Shown: positions 23,097-34,550 of the stretch, piece by piece
How positions within the stretch are numbered: position 1 is the stretch's first letter
Layout: every line of letters starts with the position of its first letter
Source: Mytilus californianus
Lineage: Eukaryota > Mollusca > Bivalvia > Mytilida > Mytilidae
Assembly (NCBI RefSeq): GCF_021869535.1
Contig: NW_026262604.1
Location: 54,088,247 to 54,152,246, forward strand
DNA length: 64,000 nucleotides
Direction: 5' to 3'
The notes under the pieces: model-generated
The model's input: the letters and a program-made list of their open reading frames with translations, nothing else
What the model was told of the DNA's origin: nothing
Database searches by the model: none
Position numbers and translations under genes: made by a program

Positions 23097-24557
23097 TAAT
23101 TCTAGTCAAATCAGCACCTGGTTAAATCAGCACCTGGTCAAATCGGCACCTGGTTAGGCTGGTATAGTCAAATCGGCACCTGGTTAAATCGGCACCTAAT
23201 GTAGTCATTTCGGCACCCATGTAAAATATGTGGAATATGCCTATTTTTTTCATTAAAATGAAGGTGTTATCTACAAATATTGACTTTAAAACATCTTTGT
23301 GGATTTTAATATGTTTTTTTGTTGTTGTTCAACTTAATATGTCTTCAAGGTATTGGATATTTGTTATGCATGTTTTGAACAGTTGAGATCTTGCATGGCT
23401 GTTGGTTTTAATGCTGTTTAAACCTTCCTGACAGGGAAATGTAGGTATAAGAATTATTCATTTTGTCCGTTTTATTTAGAGATGAATATTTTGCATGCTC
23501 TTTGGTTCATGGTTAATTGAACTTTATAAAAGTTCCAACTTTTAGTTGAAGGGGGATGTCACCCGTATTACAGGTTCTGTGCTACCAGCCTGAACATTTT
23601 TCACACTGTATTGCCTCTTGTCTCGGCCTAACTACTTTGGTATACTTAATACAGCCGTTGTCTGACATTGTGATAGTGATGAGGGGGGCTCATAGTTTTC
23701 CCTTTTATTGGTTCTAATTTTCTCATGATTTAATAACAGCTTGGGTAATGGCTTTATTGTTTCTTATTTAAGTTTTTGAAAAAAAACATCAATAACTACC
23801 TGTTTATAGAGTTAAAACAATAAACATGTTAATTGTTTAATTGATAAAAGTTATTACTTAATTAATTAAAAAGAAAACTAATCAAAACATCAGTCAAAGA
23901 ATGTTGAGAAAACTTCAAACAAATTAACTTATGTATTCTAACTGCTTAATGATTAACATGTGATGATTTTTTTTTATCGATTTAATCACAGGCACTCGTC
24001 TCAGAAAAAAATTCCTATATACCTTTATATAACAAAAGGTACTTAACTCACGATTTAAAAAATGTCAGCCGGAGATTGACATACTTGGGTAGGATTGCTA
24101 TGGATGATTCCGACAACAAAAGTAGGCGTGTTATACACCATTGTGAAGATAAATCAATTTAGATTTACGACATAACAAGTTTTAGTGGGGTTGACAGCCG
24201 AGAAATTGGCATATAACATATTTCGCACCGGCTGACATTTTTCTAAATCGCCAGTTAAGTACCTTGTGTTATCATGGTTATATAAAGGTATATAGGATTT
24301 TTTTTTCTGAGACGAGTGCCTGTGGATTTAATTGATGAAATAGATCCCACCTAAATTTTGTTAAACCTAATTAGAAATTGAGTTTATACATATGAATAAT
24401 ATGAATAATTATTTATATTATATCAATTATTATCTGATGCAGATTTGACTTTGAATAGACGTCCTGATTTGACTATAAATAGATGCCGATTTGACCAGGT
24501 GCAGATTTAACCAGGTGACGATTTGACTTTTCTTTAGGTGCCGATTTAACTTGTATC
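23097..24557. mobile_element. Foldback DNA element with 'aaatcggcacctg' terminal repeats
   Basis: This 1461-bp insertion is flanked by the 10-bp duplication CCACAATTTT (23087-23096 and 24558-24567). Both ends consist of short tandem repeats, inverted relative to each other: five or six copies of gtcaaatcggcacctggtt at the left, and aaccaggtgccgatttgac types at the right. A 9-10-bp duplication with internally repetitive inverted ends fits Mutator-type or Foldback-type elements. The interior is AT-rich and noncoding and contains the nested MITE at 23987-24324. Confidence 0.65.
23987..24324. mobile_element. hAT-like MITE nested in the foldback element
   Basis: The 338-bp element has inverted ends starting CACAGGCACTCGTCTCAG, with arms of about 90 bp that also share ttcctatatacctttatata and atgtcagccgg. 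It is flanked by the 8-bp duplication GATTTAAT (23979-23986 and 24325-24332). An 8-bp duplication with a CA..G-type terminus fits the hAT superfamily. The interior is too short to encode a protein. Confidence 0.75.
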
Positions 24558-24725
24558 CCACAATTTTGTGTCTGTCCCAAATCAGAAGCCTCTGGTCTTT
24601 GTGAGTCTTGTATGATAGTTTTTAATTTTGGTTCATTTATGTGGCATGTGTATGTTTTGGAGTTTAGTGTGACGTCCATTTTGGCTAAACTATCACACAC
24701 TTTTGTTTTGCCCGCCTCTGGGTTT

Positions 24726-25627
24726 GCGATATTTGACATGTCTGATGTCTATGCCAATAACTAACAGTTCACTTCAATACACCTTATAGCTATTCCCAGC
24801 TGACCCTAGAATCTGTCCCACTTGAATTATTGACGTCAATCGTCATACAACATTGTACAACAATCACTTTTACATTTTGCGTCATATATTTTGTATTAGG
24901 TCAAAATTTTACTGGAACCTGTGTGTAGTACAGTAATGGTGGACAAATAGCGATAAGGTATATGGTTACATAAAGACTATAGACTTTACAAAAGTGAAGT
25001 TCCCAAACTTCTTTCCCCTCCTTGTTTATCTTTTTTGTTACCTTCTCATGATCAGTTCTTGTCACTAATATTACATGTAGTGAGGCTGCAAAAGTCACAA
25101 TGGGTGTGTATTTTGAGGTGTAAAAAGCTCCACGTGGACATTAGTCATTAAAAAATTATCATACATACATGTACTATAAATCATTTTCATATGAAAATAT
25201 ACGAACAGCCGACTGATCTTGAAATGTTTATTCCCTGCATCTAAAAATTATAGCTCAGACGATCACCTAGTCTTCTTTTAAATTGTCTACAGTTATAATT
25301 CGCAGATATACAAGCTCCATGTTGTTCCTCGCAGATCCAATCATGAAACTTATTCAACTTATGTGATTGCATCCAAAGGGAAATAACTCGAAATGGTATT
25401 ACAATGTACTAAAAGATGGCTAGCAGAACCGATCTCAAATTACGACAATGCGTTTTAGCTATAAAAAAATCAGAGAGGGGGTATAACACTATACATTTAT
25501 TTCCCGTGCCTGAGTGATATATGAGTTTGTTTACCCAAGAAAAATCATATTTCACGAGGGCATTGCCCGAGGGAAATATGACTTTTCGAGGGTGAACAAA
25601 TCTTCATATCTCACGAAGCCAAGGGAA
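24726..25627. other. Unrecognised intergenic DNA
   Basis: No gene is supported. A gagggcattgcccgagggaa palindrome-like stretch occurs at about 25556, adjacent to the inverted-end element that follows and possibly part of it. Confidence 0.4.
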
Positions 25628-26010
25628 TTGAATGTTTTATTCCACTGCCTATACTTTTTTTTTACTTCTGAATATAAAATTTACATGATTGTCTTCTTAT
25701 TCGTTTTGTTTAACTAAACACAACATACACAATGATAATGAGTACCGCTTTAAAGTTAATTAATTAATTATTTATTCTATTCTATTTGTTTTTATATTTG
25801 AAATATTTTTTTAAATAAACCCTATCAAAATAATTTATTTAAACACTAATCGCAGGTAACGGCGCATAAGGCAATCCTGACGTTCAGAGGGGAATATGAT
25901 ACTCAGAGGGGAATATGAAGTTTTGTTCGACATCACGTGTGATAGTTTCAACCAATCAAATGTTGATTTCGCTATCAAAATCAATATGCAGTGGAATAAC
26001 AACATTTATT
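25628..26010. mobile_element. Short element with inverted ends 'gaatgttttattccactgc'
   Basis: A left end near 25629 (gaatgttttattccactgc) is mirrored by gcagtggaataacaacatt near 25987-26007. The interior is AT-rich, with a repeated cagaggggaatatga motif at about 25885 and 25906. Probably a MITE-type repeat; the boundaries are approximate. Confidence 0.4.
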
Positions 26011-26474
26011 ATAAAATACAAGTCATGGTTTCTAAATTCTAATTCAAAGCCAATTACAAATTGTAAATAAATCATGTACTCCTTGATAGTATCAATTATT
26101 GCATAAACATGTATAATGTAAGGGAATGACCATTCAACTTTAAAGGAATAAAGAGGTGGAGATGGGGGTATTTGGGTGTAATGTTTTTTTTTCTTAAAAA
26201 ATATATTCTGATCCCCAATATGATAGCTACAAGTACGTTGAAGCTAAACAGTAACAAAACATGATTGTTTAATTTCAGTTCAATTGTCAGAATGCAATTT
26301 AAGATCAGCAACCATAAATTACATTTATCAAAAAATTGTTGACTCCTGTCAGCAAATATTAAAAATAGAGTTTGTTTCGCAAAAAACTTACGATTAAGAT
26401 TGATCGTAAGTCATGAACAATTCAGTATACTTACAAAGTTTTTTTGTGAAACTGACTCCTGGCTTGTATAATTA

Positions 26475-27655
26475 GGTATTTCCATTTTTCTGTGGAAAGA
26501 CCTATTGTATTTGTTCTGATTATTTTTTTTTTCTTTCTTCAGCCTTATTTTGTTCTTGCGATAAATATTTGTTTCGCAATGTGTTGCTTAGATATTTGTA
26601 TATGATATCGAACAGTTTATGCACCTTTGAAATTTACCCTGCGTAAAAAAATACTTTTCTTTGTAGGAGTTATCTCCCCGAACACTGTTTTCCTTGTGAC
26701 TGCATCTCCTCCGTAACCGTAAAAGAAAGCGACAAATTTATTTTATAAAATTGCTCGTTATATCCTTGGCATGATTTGTCCTAAGCGATATGAACACTCC
26801 ATATGAGAGTTATTTCCCCTTATGTATTTGATATAAGTGATATGCATTTCTATCTTGTAAACCATAAGTGATAGAGACCTAGGATCTTTTGATTTGAGGT
26901 TCTTGGTCCAAAAAAATGAAAATTAGGTCAAGGTAAAAGGTCAAGGTCATATTCTAATTTTTGAATTTGGCTTATTTTCACTTATTTCCAAAAACCATAT
27001 AAGATATAGACAAATTAGTTTTACTAAATTGTTAGTTGTGACATGTCGTAACACGTAAATTTCGATTGCAATGGTACGTTGAACGTAAAAGGGAGTTTTC
27101 TCCTCTCTTGTATTTAAAAATATGCATATCGTGATATAACTCATTAACCAAATATAATTAAGACCTATGGTCTTTTGATTTGAGGTCCTTTGTTAATGAC
27201 CTTGAAATTGATCTCAAGGTCATAGCTTAATTTGACGTTCTAGATTTTGACCTTTGCTTTTACTTCATATGTTTATATGATAAAGCCATGAGACTTTTTG
27301 CAGTAGGTTTCAAACCATTTAACCTTGAAAAAAAACAACCGGAGGTGACCTTGTGTAAACCGGAAGTAGTTTTTTTTTGTACTTTATTAATATAAAAGTA
27401 TATAGAACCAGATATTTTTGGAATCAGTGTCAAGTAAATATTCAAATAGAATCGGAAGTAACATTTTTCAAACCGGAAGTAACAAATTATCTCCCTTATT
27501 TAAAAAAAATTATATAGAAACCATATATTTTTGGAATAAGCGTACAATTAGCTATCATTTGACGATTGAAATGACATTTTAAACCTAATTTTACTACTTT
27601 TAATATTAAAATACATGGTTTTTGGTGGAAAGACCTTCAATTGTTCTCTGAACAA
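26475..27655. repeat. 'ggaaagacct' dispersed repeat complex, copy 1
   Basis: It is bounded by tctgtggaaagacctattg and tggtggaaagaccttcaatt. It contains gatttgaggt/ttggtccaa and ggtcaaggtcat segments and repeated accggaagtaa motifs (27360-27480). Related sequence is at 29260-29640 in reverse and at 53505-54330. It has no gene; open frames across it are interrupted by-products. Confidence 0.5.
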
Positions 27656-27695
27656 TTGGTTTTTAATTATGTTGTGCTTTTCCATTTCAGTCATA

Positions 27696-28265
27696 GGATA
27701 TTGAAAGACAAATTGAACCGTACATTAGTGATGGACATTAAATAGAGAATCTAAGCAGACAACATAATACCACTTCATATGTTTCCGACAAAACCATTGG
27801 AAGAAAACATAACAGTTTTGAAGATAAAAAAGCACCTTTCATCCAAAACATGGCAGTAACTGAAAGATTGCATTACATCCAAAAGAAAAGAGGAATTGTT
27901 TGGTGTTCAAAACCGACATTCACTAGCTGCCACATTGCAGTGTCAGTTGTTTGCGATTGCTGCCTTACCAATAAATAGTGATCCTTGGATATTAAAAGAT
28001 GAGTTGAAACTTATACCAGTAATGGACAGTAAATAGAGAATCTTAGCAAACAGCATAATACCACATCTTATGTTTTCAATAAAATGTTTGGATGGAAACA
28101 ATACTATTTGGAGGATGAAAAAGTAATTTTCATCCAAAGCAAGGCAGTTACTGAAAGATATAATTAAATCATAAAGGAAAATGGCAAAGTGAAATGTTTG
28201 ACTTGCAATTTAACCTACATCATGTACTGCCACATTTGTATCGGTTGTTCGTGATGACTGTCATT
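27696..28265 (+). repeat. Imperfect 291-bp tandem duplication of unknown origin
   Basis: Unit 1 starts ggatattgaaagacaaattg at 27696 and unit 2 ggatattaaaagatgagttg at 27987. Both continue with tggacatta/agtaaatagagaatct, cataataccac, ttcatccaaa and ggcagtaactgaaagat-type segments and end with a tgccacatt ... gttg ... tgactgccttaccagcaaat-type block. The copies are well diverged but collinear. No open frame is shared, and I recognise neither unit. Confidence 0.5.
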
Positions 28266-29259
28266 CCAGCAAATGTTAAAACATATTATTTAGTAACCTA
28301 TCTATAACGTTATTATTTTTATGTTTTAATAACGTTGGTTGTTGTTGTGAATTTTAAGTAAAATTTTTAATGTACATGCAGCGTCATAATGATAAAATTG
28401 GTATTTGAATGAATTTATAGTGTTTAATTGATATGATAGAGTTTTTACCTAAATATCATTTTTGAAAAACATTAGTTTTTATAATATAAATTTAATGTTT
28501 AATAAAATCAACATATACTAATTCAATGTTTAATTACTACACATTCTATAACTTAATGTCCCACACTTGTGATATTTTTTAACCAAGAAACTAAGATAGC
28601 ATTCATTTACAAGTTGTCTTATGTATAAATGCACAATGAAATATTTCCGCATTTTGATTTGCAAAAATAAAAAAAGTTAAGTAATAAGTAACACTGGCAA
28701 ACTAACTCATTCAGTTGTATAAATATGCATTTCTTTCAAAATGTCAATCCTCATTACCTTGTTCTTATGTTGGTGCATAATTTTTTTTTATCTTTCAACA
28801 TACAGCCATGTAGGTTTTTATGACTTATAAAAGAAGAAATTATGTACTCACTATGCTTAAAGTCTGCATTTTTTAACTCCCAAAGTATTCCATGATGCTT
28901 AAACACATTACATACATTGTATTAGTTTAAAATGACACAAAAAAAACTTAAAATTTTTATGTTTTAATAACATAAGTGTAAAATTAAATTCATAATGTTT
29001 TATTAGCAATGTTGATCTGACTTAACCAAATGTAACATTAAAATATTAATTTTTCATTTATATAAAATTATTACTTTTTAAAAAATAGATTGACAAGTTC
29101 AACGACTAAATAAAGTTTTTTAAAAATATATTTTTTTAATTATTTTTTTTTAAATATATTTTTAAAACAGTATGTCCCATCTTAAATAATAGTAAATCAC
29201 ACACTTATTTTGAAAATATAATTTTAAAAGCAAAATTTACATCAACTTGGGGAGATAAT
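28266..29259. other. Very AT-rich intergenic DNA
   Basis: No gene or named repeat was recognised. Long A and T runs dominate, especially 29090-29170. Confidence 0.5.
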
Positions 29260-29640
29260 AAGCCAATTTCAGTATACCAAAGTCACCTTCAGTTTCAAAT
29301 AATAGCTAACTTTACACTGATTCCAAAAATATATAGTTCCCATAACCTTTTTCTTCAAATAAGGGAGATAAGTTGTTAAAAGGTTACATCTGGTTGACAT
29401 TTTCAATGTCATATGTCTTCCAACCTTATTTTTAAGACCCAATGGCTCTATCATGTATAAATAATGAGATAGAGTAAAGGTCAAAATATAGAACGTCAAA
29501 TTTACCTTTGCCCTTGAATACATTTCATGGTCATAAAGCAGGGACTTTAAATCAAATGACCCCAAGTCTCCACTATAATATCGGAAATGAGTTCTATCCC
29601 AATACAGCTAATTTTAAGTATAAGAGGGGTGGAAAGTCCC
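29260..29640 (-). repeat. 'ggaaagacct' family relative, reversed
   Basis: Ends with gaggggtggaaagtcccatc and includes aaggtcaaaatatagaacgt and atggtcataaagcagggac. These correspond in reverse to the gacgttctagattttgacct part of 26475-27655. It is strongly diverged. Confidence 0.35.
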
Positions 29641-29819
29641 ATCAAAAGTTAACACACCCTTTATAACTAAAATAACATTTTGAGACATGCTGCAACTAAC
29701 AAAATAAGGAGAAAAAATTGTCCATACCTAATCATGCTTATGCGGTTTCTGAAAAGAAGCAAGGATAAGCCAAAATCAAAATTTATAACCTGACATTGAC
29801 CTTTGACCATGAACTTATT

Positions 29820-30895
29820 CACTGAAAAAGGGCAATAACTCCTTAAGTGGTCAATTGACAATTTTGTTCATATTAACGTTTTTGTAGATCTTACTTTGCT
29901 GAACATTATCGCTGCTTACAATTTATATATATATCTATTATAATATTCAAGATAATAACAAAAAACTGCAAAATTTTGTTAAAACTACCAATTTGGTGGC
30001 AGAAACCCACCAATGGGTTGTTCGATTCGCCTGAAATTTTCAGAGCTGATAGATCTAGACCAATTGAACAATTTTACCCCATGTCCGATTTGCTCTAATA
30101 GATTTAGTTTTTGAAATATAAGCGAAAAACTGCATTTGACCCCTATGTTCTATTTTTAGCCATGGCGGCCATGTTTGTCAATGGATCAAAACTTCGGATA
30201 CAATTTATAAACAAGATACCATAAGGCACATTTAGTTAAAGTTTGAAGGTAATTGGCCCAGTAGTTTCAGAGAAGATTTTTAAATGTTAGCAAACTTAAT
30301 GAACAAATTGTGTAAAATTGTCTTTAACGGGCAATAACTCCTTAAGGGGTCAATTGACAATTATGGTCATATTAACTTTTTTGTAGAACTTACTTTGCTG
30401 AACATTATTGCTGTTTACAGTTTATATCTATCTATGATAATATTCAAGATAATAACACAAACCTGCAAAATTTCCTTAAAACTACCAAATTTAGTGGCAG
30501 CAACCCAACAATGGGTTGTTCGATTCGTCTGAAATGTTCAGGGCTGATAGATCTTGACCAATTGAACAATTTTATCCCAGTTAGATGTGCTATGAAAGCT
30601 TTAGTTTTTGAGAAATAAGCCAAAAACTGCATTTGACCCCTATGTTCTATTTTTAGCCATGGCGGCCATGTTTGACGATGGATCAAAACTTTGGATACAA
30701 TTTATAAACAAGATACCCTAAGGAATATTTAGTTTAAGTTTAAATGTATTTGGCCTAGTAGTTTCAGAGAAGAAGATTTTTTAAATAGTTTACGACGACA
30801 GACGACGACGACAGACGACGGACGACGACGGACGCCAAGTGATGGCATAAGCTCACTAGTGGCCCTTCAGGCTCTGGTGAGCTAAAAAAGCGTAT
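29820..30895 (+). repeat. Duplicated mollusc repeat ending in 'gacgacgacggacgcc'
   Basis: Two collinear copies begin gggcaataactccttaag at 29830 and 30329 (offset 499 bp). Each holds tactttgctgaacattat, aacccaccaatgggttgttc or its variant, cccctatgttctatttttag, and ccatggcggccatgttt. The second copy continues into a gac-rich tract and ctcactagtggcccttcagg. I recall this ending from many bivalve genomes. Fragments of the family are at 3880-3965 and 51985-52290. The open frames in it are not genes. Confidence 0.65.
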
Positions 30896-31287
30896 TGGAG
30901 ATGGGACAAGAAAAACAAACAATAACAACAATTTTGTCTCAATTATTTTCAGATTGATCATACGCATGTGTCCCCCCTTTTTTGTAATTGTTTATAGACA
31001 AGATTCGCCCCCATTTTATAGATTGTTGCCCAACTATTCAGGCTTATACATATATTGATGAGAACAATATATATTTTAATTATCTAACACTGAATTATCA
31101 ATTAGAATGGATATAAAAGTCGTAGGATACAGATGTCAGGCAATTGTTAACGACGATCGTTGTTTCTTCTTTCAGGAATACTTTTGTTTGTTGAAGTCGT
31201 TATTTCATATAATTGAATAAAAACTTACATTAATTTACGTATTTCAATCATTGTAAACCATTATCCGACGGCTAAATGATGATATAG
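30896..31287. other. Unrecognised intergenic DNA
   Basis: No gene or named repeat is seen between the mollusc repeat and the lectin-like open frame on the plus strand. Confidence 0.45.
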
Positions 31288-31544
31288 GTCATCGCTTGGA
31301 CATCCTCCATTTTGTTTTAAAACGAAAACAAACATTCAAATGCCCGGATGTGTATATCTTTTTCAAGCCGATCGAAAACCATGCATATATATGTCAGGAT
31401 CGATTATATATCTTAGATTATTTCTTAACGGATAAGTTCCGATGCTTGTTTGAAGTATCAAAAAATGAAAGATATATTAAACTATCATTTGAGTGCAAAT
31501 TTCATAACATATATATGGGGGAACCAATAATTAATCGTGATTAA
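31288..31544 (+). CDS. Possible terminal exon of a divergent lectin-like protein
   Basis: On the plus strand an open stretch after the possible acceptor 'gatgatatag' (31278-31287) runs to TAA at 31542-31544. It would enter in phase 1, as the lectin exons do. It contains TFKCPDVYIFF, YICQDR, FRCLFEV and IKLSFECK. This resembles the C2-to-C6 part of the two lectin-like exons (16 residues between each cysteine pair) but lacks the first and fourth cysteines, a pair that could have been lost together. There is no clear ATG or upstream exon. It faces the exon at 32259-32498 tail to tail. It could be a chance open frame; the evidence is cysteine pattern and phase only. Confidence 0.28.
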
Positions 31545-31851
31545 AGTTAGTGTACACTTTAACTCGGTTTGTACCGATTTGGTGCAAAGTGACATATATA
31601 GAAAAATGGGGGTATGTCACTTCAGAAATCAATATCTTTCTTATTCCTCAATAGTTTTTTACCACCAAGACCGTTTTGTGATCGCAATATATCGATCCTT
31701 CGTGTGGCATTAGTTTGACATTGCTAATATTTATACTTTTTTTTTTACATATACCTAAAGTTAAGGTGTACAGCTCAACTGTACAGTATACTGAGGTGTA
31801 CAGTTAATGTCCATTTGTACCCCCGAGGTGTGCATCTTACTACCCAAATGT

Positions 31852-31891
<40 letters not shown>
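31545..31891. repeat. Intergenic with (TA)n microsatellite
   Basis: A TA dinucleotide run occupies about 31855-31887. Before it, gaggtgtacag and close variants recur from 31760 to 31830. No gene is supported. Confidence 0.6.
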
Positions 31892-32070
31892 ATAAGGAGA
31901 GATGGTATGCTTGCCAATGAGACAACTTTCCACCACACTTAAAATGAAGTGGATTTTAGCAATTATAGACAATCGTACGGCCTTCAACAAAGAGAAAAAC
32001 ATAGACCGTATTGTCGGCTATAAAAGGACCGACATGAAAAATATAAAACAATTCAATTAAGAATACAATC
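31892..32070 (-). repeat. 'caatcatacc' family 3' end, minus strand
   Basis: It starts agatggtatgcttgccaatg, then agacaactttcc, then tacggccttcaacaaagag and ggctataaaaggaccgaca, which is the reverse order of the family's 3' half. It directly follows the TA run, a common site for the end of this repeat. Confidence 0.65.
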
Positions 32071-32258
32071 GGTCTCAATACAAAGACGACACTTATATTC
32101 TGGACTAGCTAAATGGCTGTGGTTTTGTAAACCTAATTTATAAATAACAATATACAACTTGATTTAATGAAAAATGATGTTAGCGTTTAACACTAGGTGC
32201 AGTTTAATCAAACGAAATACCTTGTCAACCGAAAATGGGATTTGACTGATATTCTTAC

Positions 32259-32498
32259 CTGTACATCGAAACCGGATGTTGACGTACATGTATCTGTAGT
32301 CAAATGATTTGAACTGAACAGTACAATTTGAAGTATTCTGACATGATATTTTTGGAATTTTGGTTACTTCAGTACTATTTGTCGAAAGTTCAATCGGACA
32401 AGGGTCCCTGTCTAACCAAATCTGTTCAATATGAATGTGTTTACCCGGTTTACAATACATTCTACCAGATGTGTTATTGGCAATATGTACACATTTTT
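32259..32498 (-). CDS. Second SUEL-type lectin-like domain exon (related gene or remnant)
   Basis: This 240-nt exon has acceptor 'gttgtcatttcag' and donor ACAG|gtaaga and is phase 1 on both sides. It encodes 79 whole codons, with cysteines spaced C-x12-C-x17-C-x18-C-x5-C-x19-C. The match to the exon at 60328-60543 is exact in three of five intervals, although the DNA is not visibly similar. Visible segments are MYCKPGKHIHIEQ, DRDPCP, SCQNTSNC and NIRFRC, which fit SUEL lectins. Sequons NNT, NST, NTS and NCT suggest heavy glycosylation. No partner TM or tail exon was found below 32259, and no upstream exon could be tied to it. It may be part of a separate minus-strand gene with diverged partner exons, or an orphan exon. 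The intact frame and intact splice sites argue against old decay. Confidence 0.6.
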
Positions 32499-34550
32499 CT
32501 GAAATGACAACAAACGAAATCTAAATATTGTTATTCTAAATCATGAAATTAGAAGTTTATGTATCGAAAACATATCAATTTTTAAGAAAAATCTATCGAT
32601 TTGAAATTGGAGATTTGAAGATTTTAAGATAGATTTAACAACATTTTTTAGGCTATTGTATGTGCTTTCTATACCAATGATTTCTCCTGCTTTGAAGAAA
32701 TTCATTTTCAAAACAGTTGTAATATTCATGAAAATAAGATAGATAAATGAAGAAAATGACTGATATTAATGAAACCTGTAATTATTTCATAACATATTAG
32801 CCTCATATAATTTCTGTTTTTATTTACCGAGTTGTCCGCAGAGTAAAATGCGTTTATTTATAAGGCAGTATGGCGAGCTTTGGCGTTTTGCACCAGCTAT
32901 TTCTGACCAATAACGCACGAACTGCATATAATAGGAAACGCTCATACAAATATATATAGATAGAGATAAGAATTAAAGGAGCTGTGGTCTACATCAAGAA
33001 GTCCAATTAAATGATTGAATAACCACAAGATATCTTAAAGTAAACTTACACTCTTCAAAAACAGACTGGCGTTTATGCACAAAAATAAAGTCATGACCGA
33101 CAATGTTAAAAAAATAACAAGAACTGTAAATACTGAACACGATGTATAATTATTTGTCCACGCACTGATTTAAATATCATCTGTAGAACGAAAATATGAT
33201 GGATATGCGCATATCATTATACATATCCCAACCTTTTAGAAGATACAGTCTGAGCAAATTTTATGTAATAATATGATATAAGAACCAATAGGTGAATATC
33301 TGTCCAAGCAATTGGTTATTTCAAAGATTATACAACTGAAAAAAATAGTTGAACGCATTTCAATATTCTATTTCGATTATTTTGTAAAATGAGATCAATA
33401 GGTATCAGTTTTTGCATTTCATAAAAACAATCAGCTGATAACCGAATGACTGACATTATATAACACTTCTTTTTTTTATATTTTAATCTCTTATCTGAAC
33501 TACTAGGAAGTATTTAACAATTTTAGAGATAAATTCGTTATTTTGCCTGTTAATTGGAAAAAAATATTTTTAAATCATATTTCAATCATTGCTTTGATTA
33601 TATATTACAAGGACAATTTTCCTTTCTAGTAAATTAGTATCAAAAGCCTAATAAATCCATCCTTTTTCAACATCCACAAAATAATCATGACTATTTGTCT
33701 TTTATATCGTCGATACTGCTGTCTCTGTATGTTATCAAACGCCTTTTGGTTGTAAATGGCTACTCTTGAAGATGATTGTTGTGCGTGATGATTGCTATAC
33801 GTATACAGTATGTGTTTATAAGATACACAATAAGTACCAACGTCGGCTTAACCGTGGCATTTATACATCCCATACAGCCAAACGTACATGATAGGAGTAG
33901 TCGTTTCATCTTTAGGAGAAGATGTGAAAATATTTATTCTCAGGATAAATCGGGGCTTACACATTTTGTTTCCTTTCCATGGTACTTCGGGCATACAAAC
34001 GTTTTTTATATAATTTTTTTTTTATAGTTTTTGCTATAAATATCTATTTCAGGTTCAATCCTCTCTATTACGTTGATGTTGTGCTTTGTGTTTCCGTTTT
34101 TTTTTTTTTTTTATTTGTTTCTTGGTCTTTTGTATTTTTGTTGTTTATGTTTTTTTGTCAGCGCGTGTATCAACGACACAAGCACAATATACAATGTATC
34201 ATGAATATAGTGGTCTGTCTGGTTGAGGAGGTCTTCATTTCAGTGTTCATTCATTTTCACTTATTCTCTATCCTTTATTTTTGTGCATTTTTTCTACTAC
34301 TTATATCTAAGCACCACATTATTCTCTATTTTTTATATTTTTTCTGTCGGGTATATTTTTTTCTATTCCTCAAACACGTGTTTCCTTTTTATTCTCTATG
34401 TTTTGCCCGTCATTCTTTTCTTTCTTTCTGTAAATCCAATCCAGATCCTCATATAGCATGATAAATGTATGCGAGCATGAAACGTGTTTTTTTATAAAAT
34501 CTTCAAAATACTACAAGGAAGACAAAAATTTAAGATACTCAAAATATATA
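32499..34550. other. AT-rich intergenic DNA; T-rich repeat at 34240-34445
   Basis: No exon could be tied to the lectin-like exon below it. From 33980 a T-rich plus-strand open frame of 160 codons is composed largely of Phe, Leu, Ile and Tyr codons. It overlaps the 'ctattcttt' repeat also seen near 6660-6860, so it is not treated as a gene. Confidence 0.5.

Larger units (their letters stand above)
23035..24725 (-). repeat. 'ttgagaatggaaatgggg' family copy, split by a foldback insertion
   Basis: The left piece (to 23096) reads tcttacaaaacatgtttaaa and cccaccacaatttt. The right piece resumes at 24558 with ccacaattttgtgtctgtcc, gcctctggtctttgtgagtc and ttggagtttagtgtgacgtc, matching the reverse complement of 49533-49870. 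The 10-bp CCACAATTTT occurs on both sides of the insertion and once in the family order, so the break is a clean insertion. Confidence 0.65.

Noticed and set aside
24473..24739. 88-codon minus-strand open frame
   Set aside because: It spans the foldback end repeats and a 'ttgagaatgg' family copy; the frame is a by-product of repeats.
26096..26311. Minus-strand open frame with a short hydrophobic stretch, considered as a TM exon partner for the 32-kb lectin-like exon
   Set aside because: The hydrophobic part is only about 14 residues within plausible splice borders, and phase does not fit the family pattern.
33979..34461. 160-codon plus-strand open frame, very hydrophobic
   Set aside because: It is T-rich, dominated by Phe/Leu/Ile/Tyr codons, and overlaps a 'ctattcttt' repeat also present near 6660-6860. 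No splice site, domain or context supports a gene.
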